Source: Ciona intestinalis
Lineage: Eukaryota; Chordata; Ascidiacea; Phlebobranchia; Cionidae
DNA: 64,000 nt
Reading direction: 5' to 3'
Assembly: GCF_000224145.3 (NCBI RefSeq)
Contig: NC_020173.2
Coordinates: forward strand, 779,624-843,623
The position numbers and the translations under genes were made by a program. Of this stretch, positions 22,601 to 35,107 are shown piece after piece (position 1 is the first letter of the stretch; every line of letters begins with the position of its first letter). A model generated the notes under the pieces. That model saw only the letters and a list, made by a program, of their open reading frames with translations. It was not told where the DNA came from and searched no databases.

Positions 22601-25600
22601 TGAAGCCTGTATATGAAGTCGGATCAACAAGGGCTCATTTAACCCAACCATCAATCCTGTTTATTTAGTGGGGGCTATATGTTCATTAAACGCCAGTTGA
22701 TTCTATAAGGCTCCACACCTTGTACGTTCAGGTAAATACGCTGTTGGAATAATAAACTGGTTGCTTCATCAGCGATTACGAACAGTCAGAAGGGAAGTTT
22801 ACCTGCCGAATATCGACCTAGTCGGGATTCGCGTAGACACTAACGTGCTCAGCCACTGGTGCCCAATGTCCGGTGTAGCCTATATACAGTAGGGTGGGGA
22901 AGATGGGACACCTTTTCGTTCTATTTTCTTGTCCCATTTAACTGAAAACAAAGACCATTCAAAGAATTATAAAACCGTATTCCTACGACATTCAAAGAAT
23001 TAAAAAAACGTATTCCTACGACTTCAATAGACCGTTGGTAATTGTTGGTTAGCCTGCATGCCTCTAATTGTCTAACACAAAGGCTATGGGTTTAAGTTGG
23101 CACGAGGTGTATAGAAACAGTACACCCGTGTTATAACGGCTGCCATTTTTCAGCCACGCGAGGATAAAGCAAGTTACATTGATTCACATTTAAAATCTTA
23201 TGATCCCATATTTTATAGGATTGCCTTTACTCTCCTGTCTCTGCACAACGATTGCATTTTCTTATTATGAATGAATGTAACTTACTTTATCCTCACGTGG
23301 CCGGAAAACGACAGTCGTTATCACACGGGTTTAACACCTCGTGCCAGCTTACAGTTACTATGTATGTTGCTTTGTTGTTGATTATTTATTTCTGATAATT
23401 TGGACAATCCATTAATGACCACTGGGTTAGAGCAATTGCCGGTAATATCTTGTCCAAAGACACATACGCCCACAATGGTAGCAGCGTCGAGCCTTTAACC
23501 CAATACCTTTGGGTTACAGGCAGGCGCGCCAACCACTACCCCACGGCGCCGGACATGTCCCAGGGATCGGGGCATAATTAGTAAATTAAAACCTTAAACA
23601 GGTATCATGATCGCCAAGGTGAAAGAAGAAGACGGAGTTTCAGCAGAGGAAGAGAACTTCGCTTCCAAGGAGAAAGTCGAGATAGAAATGAAACTGAAGC
23701 AAGATTTGGTCACAGAAGAAGGTTACCTTTAACTTACTACACATGCACATCTGACTTTATAAGACTAGCTGCTCTTCATCAATCTGGTTGCATTTTTTTT
23801 ATTAAAAACCGAGGTGTTTGAGTAATAGTTTTAAGTTTCTATTAACAGTGGAAGTTTATTGTCAGGATTCATAAGATAACCAAATTATATTTTACTAATA
23901 TAAGAGTAGCAAGTTGAAAGTTCTGCAGATGTTATTTTAATATATTATCTAAGTTCAAGGTTTAGAATCTTATTATCCCAATTTTCTTTTTGGGTTATCT
24001 CTATTTCTCTGATCCTGAACCACAAATACGTTTTCTAAAAATCATGGGGCGGGAATCGGGACATAAATAATAATTATCAGAATCCAGATTTAAATTATAA
24101 CGTTGTTTTCAACAGGTATCGTGAGCACCAAGGTGAGAGAAGAGGACGGAGTTTAAGCAGAGGAAGAGGACGTGGCTTCCAAGGAGGAAGCCAAGGTAGA
24201 AACAATAGAGGAGCAAGATTAAGCAATGGTCACAGATCTAGGTCACCTGTATCAAGAGATAAAACGTACATAAGTCGTACCTTGTTTTAAAAATGATTTG
24301 TTTTTCATACTCATTTGTTAGTAACTTATTATTTTAATACAGTACCAAATGATAAATAGGCATGAGTGCATTTAACTACAATTATATCAACATTGCAGCT
24401 TTAACATAAGGGATCTAGATCAAATTGTGGAAATGGCAAAACGAAATTCCACAAAAGCGTTGACAAAATTGTTGCGAGATAAGGAAGAGTTTTTAAAACT
24501 GCTGCAGAGACAAATGCTTGATGGTAAATAGTTACCCGTAGAAAGTAAATAAATTAAAAGCAGAATAAAAGATCCTAAAAAGCTCTAATTTGGCATTTTA
24601 GGGATATTTGATTTTTAAATTGTAAATCAGCAATTGGATCTGGCATATCATTCTGCTACCGGTATATTATAAAAATAATTATAAAAGGTTCTGAAGATTT
24701 CTAACATTTCCCTGAAGGACTATTTGATATGTTGTAATAGTCTTTATCATTGCAGAATTAAAAGCTTCTGTTCTTGATCTTTGTGGTAAGATCGCCCAAA
24801 TACATGGACCAAGAGAAAGTCTTGTTGAAGTCTCAGAAATTATCATTAGAAGTGAATTTATTCTGCAAATTATCTCTTTGTTAGATGACAAATTACACAC
24901 AGAGTATGCATTTGTTTTTTATCGCTATTAGGTTTTAATTTTAGATGTTTATTTGTTTAACAAACTCTTTCTTAGGAACACCGACAATTTTTGGACTCAA
25001 CTTCTTGGTTGTGTCAGATTAATAAACATGTGCCACACTTATACTCCACAACAATCCTGTGACCAGGTTTGGGAATTTTATAAAATATTTGTAATGATAG
25101 AAACTTATAGCAGTAGCATCCTACTAAGCATAACATTTCATCCAAGACCCAGAGTTTAAACAGTTATGTATTCTCAGGTTACAAGGTTGATTCAAGTTTT
25201 AAAAACAGAAATTGACAAACTGCCTCAACAAGAGGAGCATTTTAAACGCATCATACAACACCTTATGTCCCTCAGTTTGTATGGGCTTAAGTTTTCACAA
25301 ACAACTTTATTATTAAAGTTCACTTATTTACAGCTCTGTATGTGAAGTGGAAGAGAATACAATATTTGAAAGATTTAGATTAATTTCTGTACTTCCCACA
25401 CTGGATGATATTACAAGTATGGAGAATCCAGTTTTACGACCGAATCAAGTTGATTTACCCTACCAAAGGTATTCATATTCACATAGCATTTAAACATTGT
25501 GTAATATTAGTTCGCGCCGTGGCAAAGTAGTTGGCGCGCCTACCTCTAACCCAGAGGTAATGGGCTCAAGGCTCGTCGCTGCTACCATTGTGGGCATATG

Positions 25601-28600
25601 TGTCCTTGGGCCAGACACTTAAAGACAATTGCTCCAACCCAGTGGTCCCTAATGGATTGTTTAAATTATCAGCCATACAAAAAAAAATTGTATCACACAT
25701 GGTAACCCGTAAGGTGGCATGAGGTGAATGAAACAGAACACCCATGTTACAAAGACTGTCGTTTTCCAACCACGCAAGAATAAAGCAAGTTACATTTAGT
25801 CATTCATTCAATATCTTGATTGATAAAAATATAAAGTGCATCTGAATTCTCAATTTTCTTTCAGTTTAGTTGATTATCTTGATGTTCAATTTCGTTTATT
25901 AAGAGAGGACTTTGTTCAACCTTTTAGAACGGATATCAGGAAGCTAAAGCAACTTGGTATATTACTTACACCTTAGTTTTTTCTATGTAAACTGTGCAAA
26001 CTTCAAACTATTTTCTTAAGGTGGAAATGAAAGTCCGAATGAAGTTAAAAACTTGACTGACATCACGGTTTATCAGGATGTGCGGATATTATTTCCCGAA
26101 CCAACTAACTATGGTTTGTGTTTCCTTTAAACAATTCAATAATTAGTTTATTAAACATTTGCTTTGTGAAGGTATTCATTATCATGTTCAGTTTAATGTG
26201 AAGAATATTGGAGAAATAGATTGGGCGAACTCTAAGTGTTTGCAGAGTGCTAACCTCCTTTACTTTTCTAATGACAATTTTAAGGTATGGTAGGTCAATC
26301 ACATTTGTAACATTATGTTCCATACCTCCAACTTTTAATTTGGAAAAAAACTTTTTGATATTTACTATTCTTTTTGTATTTTTATAATTTATTAATTTAA
26401 ATACCTTCAAATTATAATTGGACAAAGAAACATTTTGATATAAAATGCATATCTCCACTTGATTGTGGATGGTAAAACTACAACTTAATTTCCATACAAA
26501 CACCATATCGTCTTATCTCATTTTTTAGGAAAATGTATTATTTGGAGTGATAACAAAAAGAGAACCCAAGGAGCTAAGAAAGGGATTTTTCGAGGTGAAG
26601 TTGTTGGCGGCCCACAACATTCATTTTCTTGGAAACGGTACCATTAAAATGTTTTGTTTTATAATTACTTCATGTTGTTTCATGTTTTTATGCATAAAAT
26701 GTGTAAATGCCCTTTTAATTTACCTCTTTTTTTCCCAATATTCACTTTTATCATATATTAATGCAACCTATATTTGGAAAGAAAAGCTCATCTTGGCTGT
26801 TTAATTTTCAGGACATATATTTTCCTCCAGTTACACTGTGGTTGAAAGCCAAGCATTTTTCGAAGCATATCATCACGTTCTTTTTAGTTTGCAAGGTTAT
26901 TATTGTTATTCAAATTTATTTAATAAAAACTTTTAATTATTTTTCCAATAATATTTTCTACATCATTTTATAGAAATGCAAACCTTACCCCTGAGCCGAT
27001 ATATAGTTGGATGTGACAAGAACGTTCTTTTACCTATGTATCAAATGAAGAACAAGCATGACTTTCTATTTGGTATGTAAAAGTGAATCTATCCTATTTA
27101 TGATTTCTGCAATTGAAAGTTTATGTGGAGCGTGATTGCTGCAATTGAAACTCTAGGCATAATTTTTTTAAAGACCTCATATTTTTTAACAGTGGGCAAT
27201 ATAACCGCCTTACCCTTGCCAAGTATTTACTTTTAATTGAAGACTGTTATAGAAGTTATGTAATATTAATTACCTGATGCTGTATTAGATCACTCAAAAT
27301 GGTTATCCGACATCCACGTAAATTTGGATGATTCTCAAAAGTTTGCTTTGCAAACTTCGCTGGCCAATGAAATAGCTTTGATACAAGGACCCCCTGGTAC
27401 TGGAAAGACGTACATTGGTCTATTAATGATGAGAGCTTTGTTACGCATGCATGGAGGAAGGTAACAGTTCAATTATTTCTTGTTTAAAATTGGCTGAAGT
27501 AATGTTTCTTTCTTTAATTTAATTAGGAATCCCATTCTTGTGGTTTGTTATACCAATCATGCACTTGATCAATTCTTGGAAGGAATTATTGACTTTCATG
27601 ACAAACGTATCATAAGAATGGGTGGTCAATGTAAAAGTGAAAAGCTTAAACAATATCAGTTCAATAATGTAAAGACAAAAAAAAGAATAAAAGCTCGCTA
27701 TGAGCAAATTGATGGTACGACTATTTTCCCGTTACTTGAAAGGAAGACACCCAATTTAAACCGCAATCTTGCTACTACAGTCTGCTTTTATTTTTCTAGA
27801 CAAAATACTTTAGGATGACGCATGTTGCGCAATAAAGTACATGCAGCTTCAGGCCTTTTTTTTACTGTGCAAGATCGTATTTTCTTTCTGTACTTGTAAC
27901 AGCTAGTCATATTATAAGTTGATGTAGCTTCTGATGTGACCACCATGAAAAAGGCAACCTGTATAGGATTGTTGGTTTAAAAAATACTATGTTGCCAGAA
28001 GGTTTATATTTTATTAAGTTATTTGTATAGTGATTTTGATTATAGAACTAAAATAGTGGAAAAAAAAATATTTGTGTTTTTACATTTTAAAACTGTATTG
28101 GGAGGTGGTGACTGTACAAAGTTGTTACTCTATTTCTAATTTAAGATCTCAAACGTCCAATGAAAAATGAGACAGTCACGCTGAACGCTTCAACAAGTTG
28201 TATTCTCAGTTTAAGTGTTCTTAAAGAGGTGATTCCAACAGAATTGTTTCAACAGTTTGTTCACTTCTTCAATCAAGGTATTGTTTATATCTCTATCATC
28301 TTTTTAACTTAGTTTCCATTAAATTTAAATTTGTTTTTCAGAAAAACACAATTTAGATACTGCTTTGTTGCAGTGGTTGGGTTTCTGCCAAGTACAAAAT
28401 CTTACACCGTATAGTTATGTTATTGAAGGTAAGAATACATTTTATGAAGTGTGCATATTAGAGTTTTAATTGAACCATTTTCCAATTATTTAACTACAAT
28501 TTCAATATAGAAGTACTAGAAGCATGGGCTCGTAGCTTCCGTTCAAACTATACAAAGGACCAAATTAAACAAGCTATTAATCTAGCAGGTTTGTTCAAAT

Positions 28601-31600
28601 TATACAAAAAATTAAAAATAACCTAAAACTTTAAAGTTATTTTGTGGTCAGATCTTCTTTAGACCCTTCCTTTTTTACCATTTAGGCCTTTTTTATACAC
28701 ACCGACACCGTATTTGTGTAATTCATTAACTGTGTTTTTATGTAGGGCCTATAGCTGTATAAGCTTATCAGCCGTTATTTGGTCAACACAGATCTTGTTT
28801 GTTTACCACCAAGTCTTTCAATATTCTCATATTTGTATTGTATGGTTATTATTGCATGTATTAAAAAAAAGAAAAATTATTCTTAAAAACCAATCTTTTG
28901 TAACAGGCACTTTAGATTATACAGCTGTTGCTAACTGTCTTATACACAATGGAAACAGAACTGTCTCATCAGATTCAATCGCAGGTACAATATTTAATTA
29001 TTAAACACAGAGTACGATATTGTCCTTGCCTCTCAACTAGATGACATCGGACTTGAAATTTAATGTTGCCCTAATTATGGGCAATACAGAAAAACAAGCC
29101 TAATGCCAACAAAATGAAAGCCTGAAAAAAATTAAGATAAAAAATTAAAAATTCCGTAAACCCGGAAACTCTCAAGCCATAAGTGTATGAAATAAAGCCA
29201 TCTGTGTTGATACTTTCTTAAGTTACCCCACCATAAATTAGTAAGGAAATTCATTTATTAAATTTGATGTAACAAACTGTTTCTCAAATTCTTTGCTAAT
29301 ATTCACTTCCTAAAACACAGAATGTCTAAAGATGGTTCTTAATTTCTCTACATCCATATCTAGTTACCTTTTATATACATACAACTTACCTTTATTTTAC
29401 TTCCTCACTACACTGGCACAATGTTGCCTGTTGTTGGTGGCAATAAATTAGCACTTAGGTACCTTAATTAGTCAATTTTATTTCAGAAATAGTTTACTCA
29501 TTTCTTGTATTTGAGGAACTGCCATCACATATCGAACCACTTCTGGAATGTTTCAATGAAGTTGAAGTAAAATGTGCTGTCTATGTTTTAATCGAAAATC
29601 AAAAGGGTTTGTTGATTATACTATGTATTTGTTGTTCTCACTAAAAATTAGTTTCAATCTGGTTATATTTTTTTGTATTTGCAGACAATGACGTTTCTCT
29701 TGAAGATGTTATAAATTGGTTGGTGAAAAAATGTTGTTTGAAAGGTGTGTATAACAACTGGTTTTTGCACTAAGGTTGAAAGGTTTAAAAGTAAAACCTT
29801 GTGCCCACTTACTTTGGAAAAGTAAGAAGGGGTTGCAATGTTGCAATACTTTTTTTGTATCTGCAGACAATAATGCCACTTTTGAAGAAATTGAAACATG
29901 GTTGTTAGAACAATGTGATGTATGCAAAGGTGTGTATAGTATACTACCATTGTATTTTGCGCCGAGGTTAAAGATTAAATTTGCCTGCTTATTTTACAAG
30001 GTAAAATGAGATGGCAACTTACAACACTTTTTCAAGTCCATAGACAATGAGATGGAATTGTAAAATAGCTTTTAAAAAAATATATTCAATTCAAAGGTGT
30101 ATATACCAATGTAATTAATTTCAAATTAAGATGAAGGGAAACTACTCTGCTTTAAGTAGCATTTAACAGAGCTGTAAATATTTTGGCTGGTCTAGCAAAA
30201 TTTAAGTTTTAATTTGCATTAAAAATCTTATATATCTTGCTTGTTTTGTCACATGGTAATGTTATAAACTAGGAAGTTTCTACCTACACTTTTAAGTTGT
30301 TACCTACATCGGATATTATAATAAACAGTTATGTTTATGAAACAATCTAGGCAGACAAGTTTGCAATGAGTACAAACAAGGCATTATTGAGAAAATGTTG
30401 CAGCGTCGAATGCTCGCTGCAGCAAGTTATACAAGCATTCTTCGTGGTAAGTCATTGAAGTTGTTTTTTTCCGAATTTAATTGTCATTTTTAGGATCACA
30501 GCAAATGCACAGTAATAATACTCGAAGAATCAAACTGGAATTAAACAACACCACTACAATATCCTTTCAAGAGATGATCGGAATAAAGAATATTAGGATT
30601 CTCACTTTTCAAAAAAAATGGAAATTGTATCGGTCAGTAATAATTTTCAAACAGATGTTGTATTGTACACCATGCGTGATAGCAGAAAATATTGTTGTAT
30701 TGTACACTGTGCCAGGTTCATTTTCTGATAATAGGACATATACCCATTGCTCTAATGGCAACGTACAGTTGTAAATTCTATCTCTTACAAAACATTTTTG
30801 TTCTAGCTTGTGAAATAAGTCATTCAAACTATTAGCAAGAAGAATAACTGTTCCTGTTAGGCAACAAAGTTATGTGTGTAGTCTAGATTATATTGTAATT
30901 TTAAAAAATAATTAATCATATTTTCCAGACTGTGGGCTCAACTTTGGAGGATGCAGTTTAGTGAAAAAATAGAAAACTATGCAGAAGCTTACAATAAACA
31001 GGCCGCTAAATGGAAAGAATCTTGTGATAGACAAGATTGTAGCGTCCTGGAGACAGCTGATGTTATTGGAATGACAACTTCTTTTGCTGCCAAGTACAGA
31101 TCAATGCTACATGAATTGCCGGTAATATAAATAACCGAAAATTTTTAAACGTAGAGTTTGCCATCTTTTTCTGTAGATAAAGGTTGTGTTAGTCGAAGAA
31201 GCAGGCGAAGTTTTGGAAGGACACATTGTAGCTTCATTACCAAAAACTACAGAACATTTAATTTTAATCGGCGACCACCAGCAACTGAAACCTCCAACTA
31301 CAGTATATGAGCTTGCTTTGAAAATGAATTTGGATGTTTCTCTCTTTGAAAGATTGGTAAGAAATTTAACGTCAAGTTAACATATGAATGCAAATGAAAT
31401 GGTGAATTTTTAAAACAACAGAGTGTGGTTCTAAAGTTATCTTTGAAAAATTAACCCAAATAATAATTTAAATAGGCTACTGTAAAATGATGTATAATAT
31501 ATTGTATGATATCTTATGCAGAATTAAATCTTTAAAGGTTTGCTTATAATATGAAAAAATAACTTGTACAAAAAATCTATCTAAGTTAAATTCTGCTGTG

Positions 31601-34600
31601 TAATGATGTTTAAGATTGTTTATTAAACCATCCTGTTATAACAACCCATATGTTTCCAGGTGAGAAATGGACTCCCATTCGCCCAACTCACCTGTCAGCA
31701 TCGAATGAAACCAAGAATCGCTGACCTCATTCGACCTCATATTTATAAGACTTTGACTGACAACAACAATGTGAAAAATTATAAGGAAATTGCTGGAGTT
31801 GAAAAAAGCGTTTTCTTCATAAGCCATGAGGAAAAAGAGGAAATGGTGGATAAATCGAAGGTCAGGAATTCATAAACCATTCATCCTTCTGGGATTGGAT
31901 TAAAGGCCCACTAAAAGTTTTAATTTTGTGGTTGATTGGTTTAACTGGATTTTTATCACCCCACTCACCATGGAACCTGCTATGTAAACCTTACTTTTCC
32001 TGTTGCATTGTTGATAAATGTTTTAATGTGTACATTAAAATACATCCCACTTATTCTTTAATTGTAGTTTAGTTACTATTAAAGATAAAGTGAGAAAACA
32101 TATTTGAATTTACTAATCAGATGAACTTGCATGAAGCGGAATTTCTTGTAGCCCTGTGCAAGTACTTCTTGCAGTTTGAATATTCAAGCAAGAGTATAAC
32201 CATACTTACTACTTACAGGGGTAAGTCTTAGTGAAATTCGAATAATCACTTAAGGAAGAATTGTAAGTTTGTAAACTGTGAATCATCATGAATGTAAAGC
32301 TTTTGTTTGTAATTCTGGCAACAACTGTGGCGTATGTATCTTTGGTAAAGACACTTACTGGCAGTTGCTCCAACCCAGTTGTCCCTAATGATTTAAAAAA
32401 TACAATCACCCACCTCCCAAAAATAGGCAAATAATCACTCATAAAATTACATACGTGGTAATTTGTAGCCTGGCACGAGGTGTATGAAAAAAACATCTAT
32501 GTTCAAACAACTGTTGTTTTCCGGCCATGTGAGGATAAAGCAAGTTACATTCATTTATTCTTTCAACAGCTTAAAACATAATGCTACACACATGCAAAAC
32601 ATGTACGAGTTATTGGAAGAATTTTTCATTAACATTTAAATTTATAAAACATTTGTTTTTTGTTGGAATAAGGTCAAATGCTTAAAATAAGAAAGATAAT
32701 GCAATTAAATGAGGAAAAGTTGAAGAATGTTAAAGTTGCTGTAGTGGATAATTACCAGGGCGAAGAAAATGATATTCTTCTTCTTTCACTTGTCAGAAGC
32801 AATGATAAGGTATGACTTTGATTTGTTTACTTGACAGTGTGTGTTTTTTTATTCTATTAATTTTTTTTTATATTAGTGGGCATAAATGAATGTAACGCAT
32901 TTATTCCCATATGGTAGGGCAACTGATAGATTATAACAAAGGTTCTCTATTTTTATGATTGCTCTTGGGTTACATTCGTATTAAATTAATGCATATTCTA
33001 AACTACTGTTTGCCATTACCTTATATCACCTATAAGTTGTATTGTTTGTAGGGAAATATTGGCTTTTTGAAAACTCACAATCGCGTATGTGTTGCTCTCT
33101 CTCGTGCAAAGAAAGGTCTATTCTGTATTGGCAACATGAAAGTAGGTGATCAATCTATTATTATGGTCTAAGGTATAAACAATTTGCCTTTTATAGCTGC
33201 TACGTAAAGAAAGTCAACTCTGGAATGAAATTGTCTCAAATTTGGAAACAGATGGTTCAATTGGAGATGGTTTGGTACTAAAGTGTGCACATCTAAACTC
33301 ATTGGTGGTTGCCAAAACTGCAGCAGACTTCAAAGATTCCTGTGGTGGTATGTTATTATGTTTCTTTCAATAATTACTTTAAACAAACATGCAAACTTGG
33401 TTTACTTTTCTAGGAAGTTGTGGAAAACAGTGTAAATTTCCCTTAGAATGTGGTCACTTTTGTTTGAGAAAATGTCATCCTGATGATGCTGATCACGAAA
33501 GATACAAGTGTCCTTTGCCTTGCCTGAAGTCGTGTGAGGAAAGACATAAATGCCTCAAAAAATGCTGGGAAAATGTGGGACTTCGTCCAGTATTTATAGA
33601 CAGAGTAACGTTCGAATTCTAATTAAAGAATGTTGGTTTTAATTTTTATTTCCAACAGATAATGCCCGAGTGCGGTCACACTCAAACGATGAAATGTGGA
33701 GTGAATCCTCAGAACTTTTCTTGCTTATTACCATGTACAAAAGTTTTACCATGTGGTCACCGATGCATGCTTAAATGTGGAGTACAATGTGGAGATTGTG
33801 AAATTTTTGTGGAAAAAGTAATATTTGTCAAGATTGATTTTTGTTTTTTAAATTAATATTTAGCAACAATTCTTTTCAAAAATAGTACTACACGTTTAAA
33901 AATTGTCATTTTTTAAATCTAACTTTAACAGTTATGACACAGTTGTTTTATTTACTACATTTACAAATGATTGCCTATTTAAAAGAGACATAAGTGCCTC
34001 AAAATATGCTGGGAAAATGCAAAATTCGTCCAGTATTTATAGACAGAGTAACGTTCTAATTAGAATTAAAGAATGTTGGTTTTAATTTTCAAATTTCCAA
34101 CAGATAATGCCCGAGTGCGGTCACACTCAAACGATGAAATGTGGAGTGAATCCTCAGAACTTTTCTTGTTTATTACCGTGTACAAAAGTTTTACCATGTG
34201 GTCACCGATGCATGCTTAAATGTGGAGTACAATGTGGAGATTGTGAAATTTTTGTGGAAAAGGTAATATTTGTCAAGATTGATTTTTGTTTTTTAAATTA
34301 ATATTTCGCAACAATTCTTTTCAAAAATAGTACTACACGTTTAAAAAATGTCATTTTTTTTAATCTAACTTTAAAATTAAAAATACACAAAAAGATTTTT
34401 TTATACGCTCCCTTTACAGTATTGCCTATTTAATTTTGTCACCAATTTCATTTTTTTGTATGCCTGACAGTTCTGCAGTCCAAAAACACTACTTAAAATA
34501 GGGAAGCAAATATAAAATAAATAAAAGCCCTTAAACAGTGTAGTCAATATTGTAAGTAAATAAATTTTGAAATATTCACCCATATAAAACACTGCCTAAT

Positions 34601-35107
34601 AAAGTTTTAACTATTCTGTTTTGCAGACCATGCCTGAATGTGGTCATCAACAAGAAATGCCTTGTCATATTGACGCAACCCTCTTAAAATGTTACTTTCT
34701 ATGTGACAAGCTGATGTCCTGTGGACATACACACATGAATGCACGATGCCACAAAACCACATGCGACAAAATTATGATTCAGGTAAATATGACAAAATGT
34801 AGGGGCAGTATTTTATAATATTAATATCAAATTGCCTTATTGGGTATTTTGGTAAATTGCTTCATTTGGTATCAACAAGCAGCTCATTATGTTTCTGGTA
34901 TAGGTTTACAACAGATGTAAGCATAGACACGTGGTTCCTTGTTACCTTCATGAGGAGTCATTTCCATGCAGGGCTGCATGTGATATGCCACTTATTTGTG
35001 GTCACGCATGTACTGAGTACTGTGGAGAACCTTGTCCTATTTTGTGTAATGTTTGCTTGCAAGATCCTGAATGCAGGAACAGAATCCTAGTCAAACAATT
35101 TGTATAA
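19644..35107 (+). CDS. ZNFX1-like RNA helicase with NFX1-type zinc fingers
   Basis: About 37 exons give roughly 1,534 residues with every joint in frame: 19644-19654, 23602-23721, 24116-24265, 24399-24523, 24756-24903, 24976-25066, 25178-25278, 25334-25468, 25865-25956, 26021-26113, 26172-26284, 26529-26637, 26812-26895, 26974-27072, 27289-27460, 27527-27714, 28146-28277, 28342-28428, 28511-28588, 28907-28984, 29487-29606, 29685-29744, 29867-29929, 30351-30446, 30494-30632, 30929-31121, 31177-31356, 31660-31860, 32121-32220, 32673-32809, 33052-33141, 33197-33347, 33414-33604, 33659-33817, 34104-34262, 34627-34782, 34904-35107. An Arg/Ser/Gly-rich N-terminus leads to an UPF1-like SF1 helicase: GPPGTGKT near residue 524, VEEAGE near 965, GDHQQL, CQHRM, YQGEEND, VALSRAK. 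Cys/His-rich NFX1 repeats follow. In vertebrates ZNFX1 binds viral RNA at mitochondria; nematode ZNFX-1 acts in small-RNA inheritance. Role here is inferred. It ends earlier than human ZNFX1 (1,918 residues). Exon 1 and the optional exon 2 are the least certain. Confidence 0.9.
20205..20306. mobile_element. MITE, truncated
   Basis: Has only the right half, ending GTGTCCCATCCCCCCCACCC-TACTATA, with the AATAAACAAAGAATTAT interior. Confidence 0.6.
20380..20440. repeat. Imperfect hairpin beside the foldback element
   Basis: CTCTAGTAGGCCGTG at about 20366-20381 is complementary to CACGGCCTACTAGAG at 20426-20440. The same CTAGTAGGCCGTGGTC motif also occurs once at 19927. It may mark the outer end of the foldback element. 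Confidence 0.5.
20455..22095. mobile_element. Foldback-type element with tandemly repeated inverted arms
   Basis: Left arm 20455-20985 holds one and a half copies of a ~300-base unit; right arm 21655-22095 holds the reverse complement, again about one and a half copies. Shared landmarks include CATACATCTATGTAGGTCAC, CTAGCATGTTATCCCCATCG and TTTTCTCCCGATCCAGCTT. The single-copy middle (21000-21650) has no recognised gene. Long inverted arms built of internal direct repeats are characteristic of foldback DNA transposons, but I cannot name the family. It lies in intron 1 of the ZNFX1-like gene. Confidence 0.7.
21297..21355. repeat. Hairpin at the centre of the foldback element
   Basis: ACTCTTCTACTATTCTGCA pairs with TGCAGAATTAATAGAAGAGT with a short loop and one or two mismatches. 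Confidence 0.65.
22118..22262 (+). repeat. Dispersed repeat (AGAATCGGTACCGCTG family), copy 2
   Basis: Matches 11512-11600. As at 11.5 kb it directly follows foldback-like sequence, so both may belong to one larger element. Contains the small perfect hairpin CTAGAATA-TTTG-TATTCTAG. Confidence 0.6.
22310..22470 (+). other. TATA-led segment with compact GC-rich hairpin
   Basis: CACGTG (22320) and GGTATAAAATG (22335-22345) resemble a core promoter; about 90 bases downstream GGGCTC-TTAC-GAGCCC forms a six-pair stem within a GC-rich block unusual for this AT-rich intron. It could be the promoter of a short transcript or part of a repeat. No known RNA family recognised. Confidence 0.3.
22884..23040 (+). 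mobile_element. MITE, truncated by a SINE
   Basis: Starts GTAGGGTGGGGAAGATGGGA; the interior contains a local direct repeat (CATTCAAAGAATTA..AAACCGTATTCCTACGAC twice). The right end is replaced by SINE sequence at 23046. Confidence 0.75.
23046..23195 (+). mobile_element. SINE, internally deleted
   Basis: Head (TTAGCCTGCATGCCTCTAA) joined directly to tail (GGCACGAGGTGTAT...AGGATAAAGCAAGTTACATT). It faces the minus-strand copy at 23263-23560, forming an inverted pair. Confidence 0.65.
23263..23560 (-). mobile_element. tRNA-derived SINE, near full length
   Basis: Tail AGTAAGTTACATTCATTC (as its complement) at the left and head with B-box-like sequence at the right; same landmarks as 25512-25811. 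Confidence 0.75.
23602..23721 (+). other. Duplicated Arg/Ser-rich exon of the ZNFX1-like gene
   Basis: 120 bases (phase 2 to phase 2, so skippable), closely related to the first part of exon 24116-24265. Both follow an AAACAG or CAACAG acceptor and share upstream GGGAATCGGGACATAA-like intron sequence, so exon and intron were duplicated together. Encodes [16 protein letters not shown]-like sequence; the other copy is more Gly-rich. Whether this copy is used is unknown. Confidence 0.65.
25512..25811 (+). mobile_element. tRNA-derived SINE (reference copy)
   Basis: Starts CCGTGGCAAAGTAGTTGGCG (A-box region), then GGTAATGGGCTCAAGGCTCG (B-box region), a middle with GACACTTAAAGACAATTGCT and a tail with CACGCAAGAATAAAGCAAG-TTACATT and CATTCATTCA. 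At least eight copies or pieces lie in this window on both strands. No coding capacity. Confidence 0.85.
29685..30096 (+). repeat. Three tandem copies of a short exon in the ZNFX1-like gene
   Basis: Exons 29685-29744 (60 bases) and 29867-29929 (63 bases) both begin GACAAT after a TGCAG acceptor, encode DN-x4-FEEIE.WL-like helices and end AAAGGTGTGT. Their introns are also related. A third copy at 30044-30096 has the same acceptor and donor but is 53 bases long and meets an in-frame TAA, so it is dead. Unit spacing is about 180 bases. Confidence 0.8.
32310..32565 (+). mobile_element. SINE, 5'-truncated
   Basis: Lacks the tRNA-like head; keeps the ACACTTACTGGCAGTTGCTC middle and the GTGAGGATAAAGCAAGTTAC tail. 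In an intron of the ZNFX1-like gene. Confidence 0.7.
33545..34380 (+). repeat. Recent 445-base tandem duplication in the ZNFX1-like gene
   Basis: The segment carrying the end of exon 33414-33604, its intron, exon 33659-33817 and part of the next intron is repeated at 445-base spacing. The two 159-base exons (33659-33817, 34104-34262) encode identical 53-residue NFX1-type Cys/His repeats and are phase 0 at both ends, so both fit in the mRNA. The upstream partial exon in the second copy has no acceptor and would be intronic. Confidence 0.85.
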
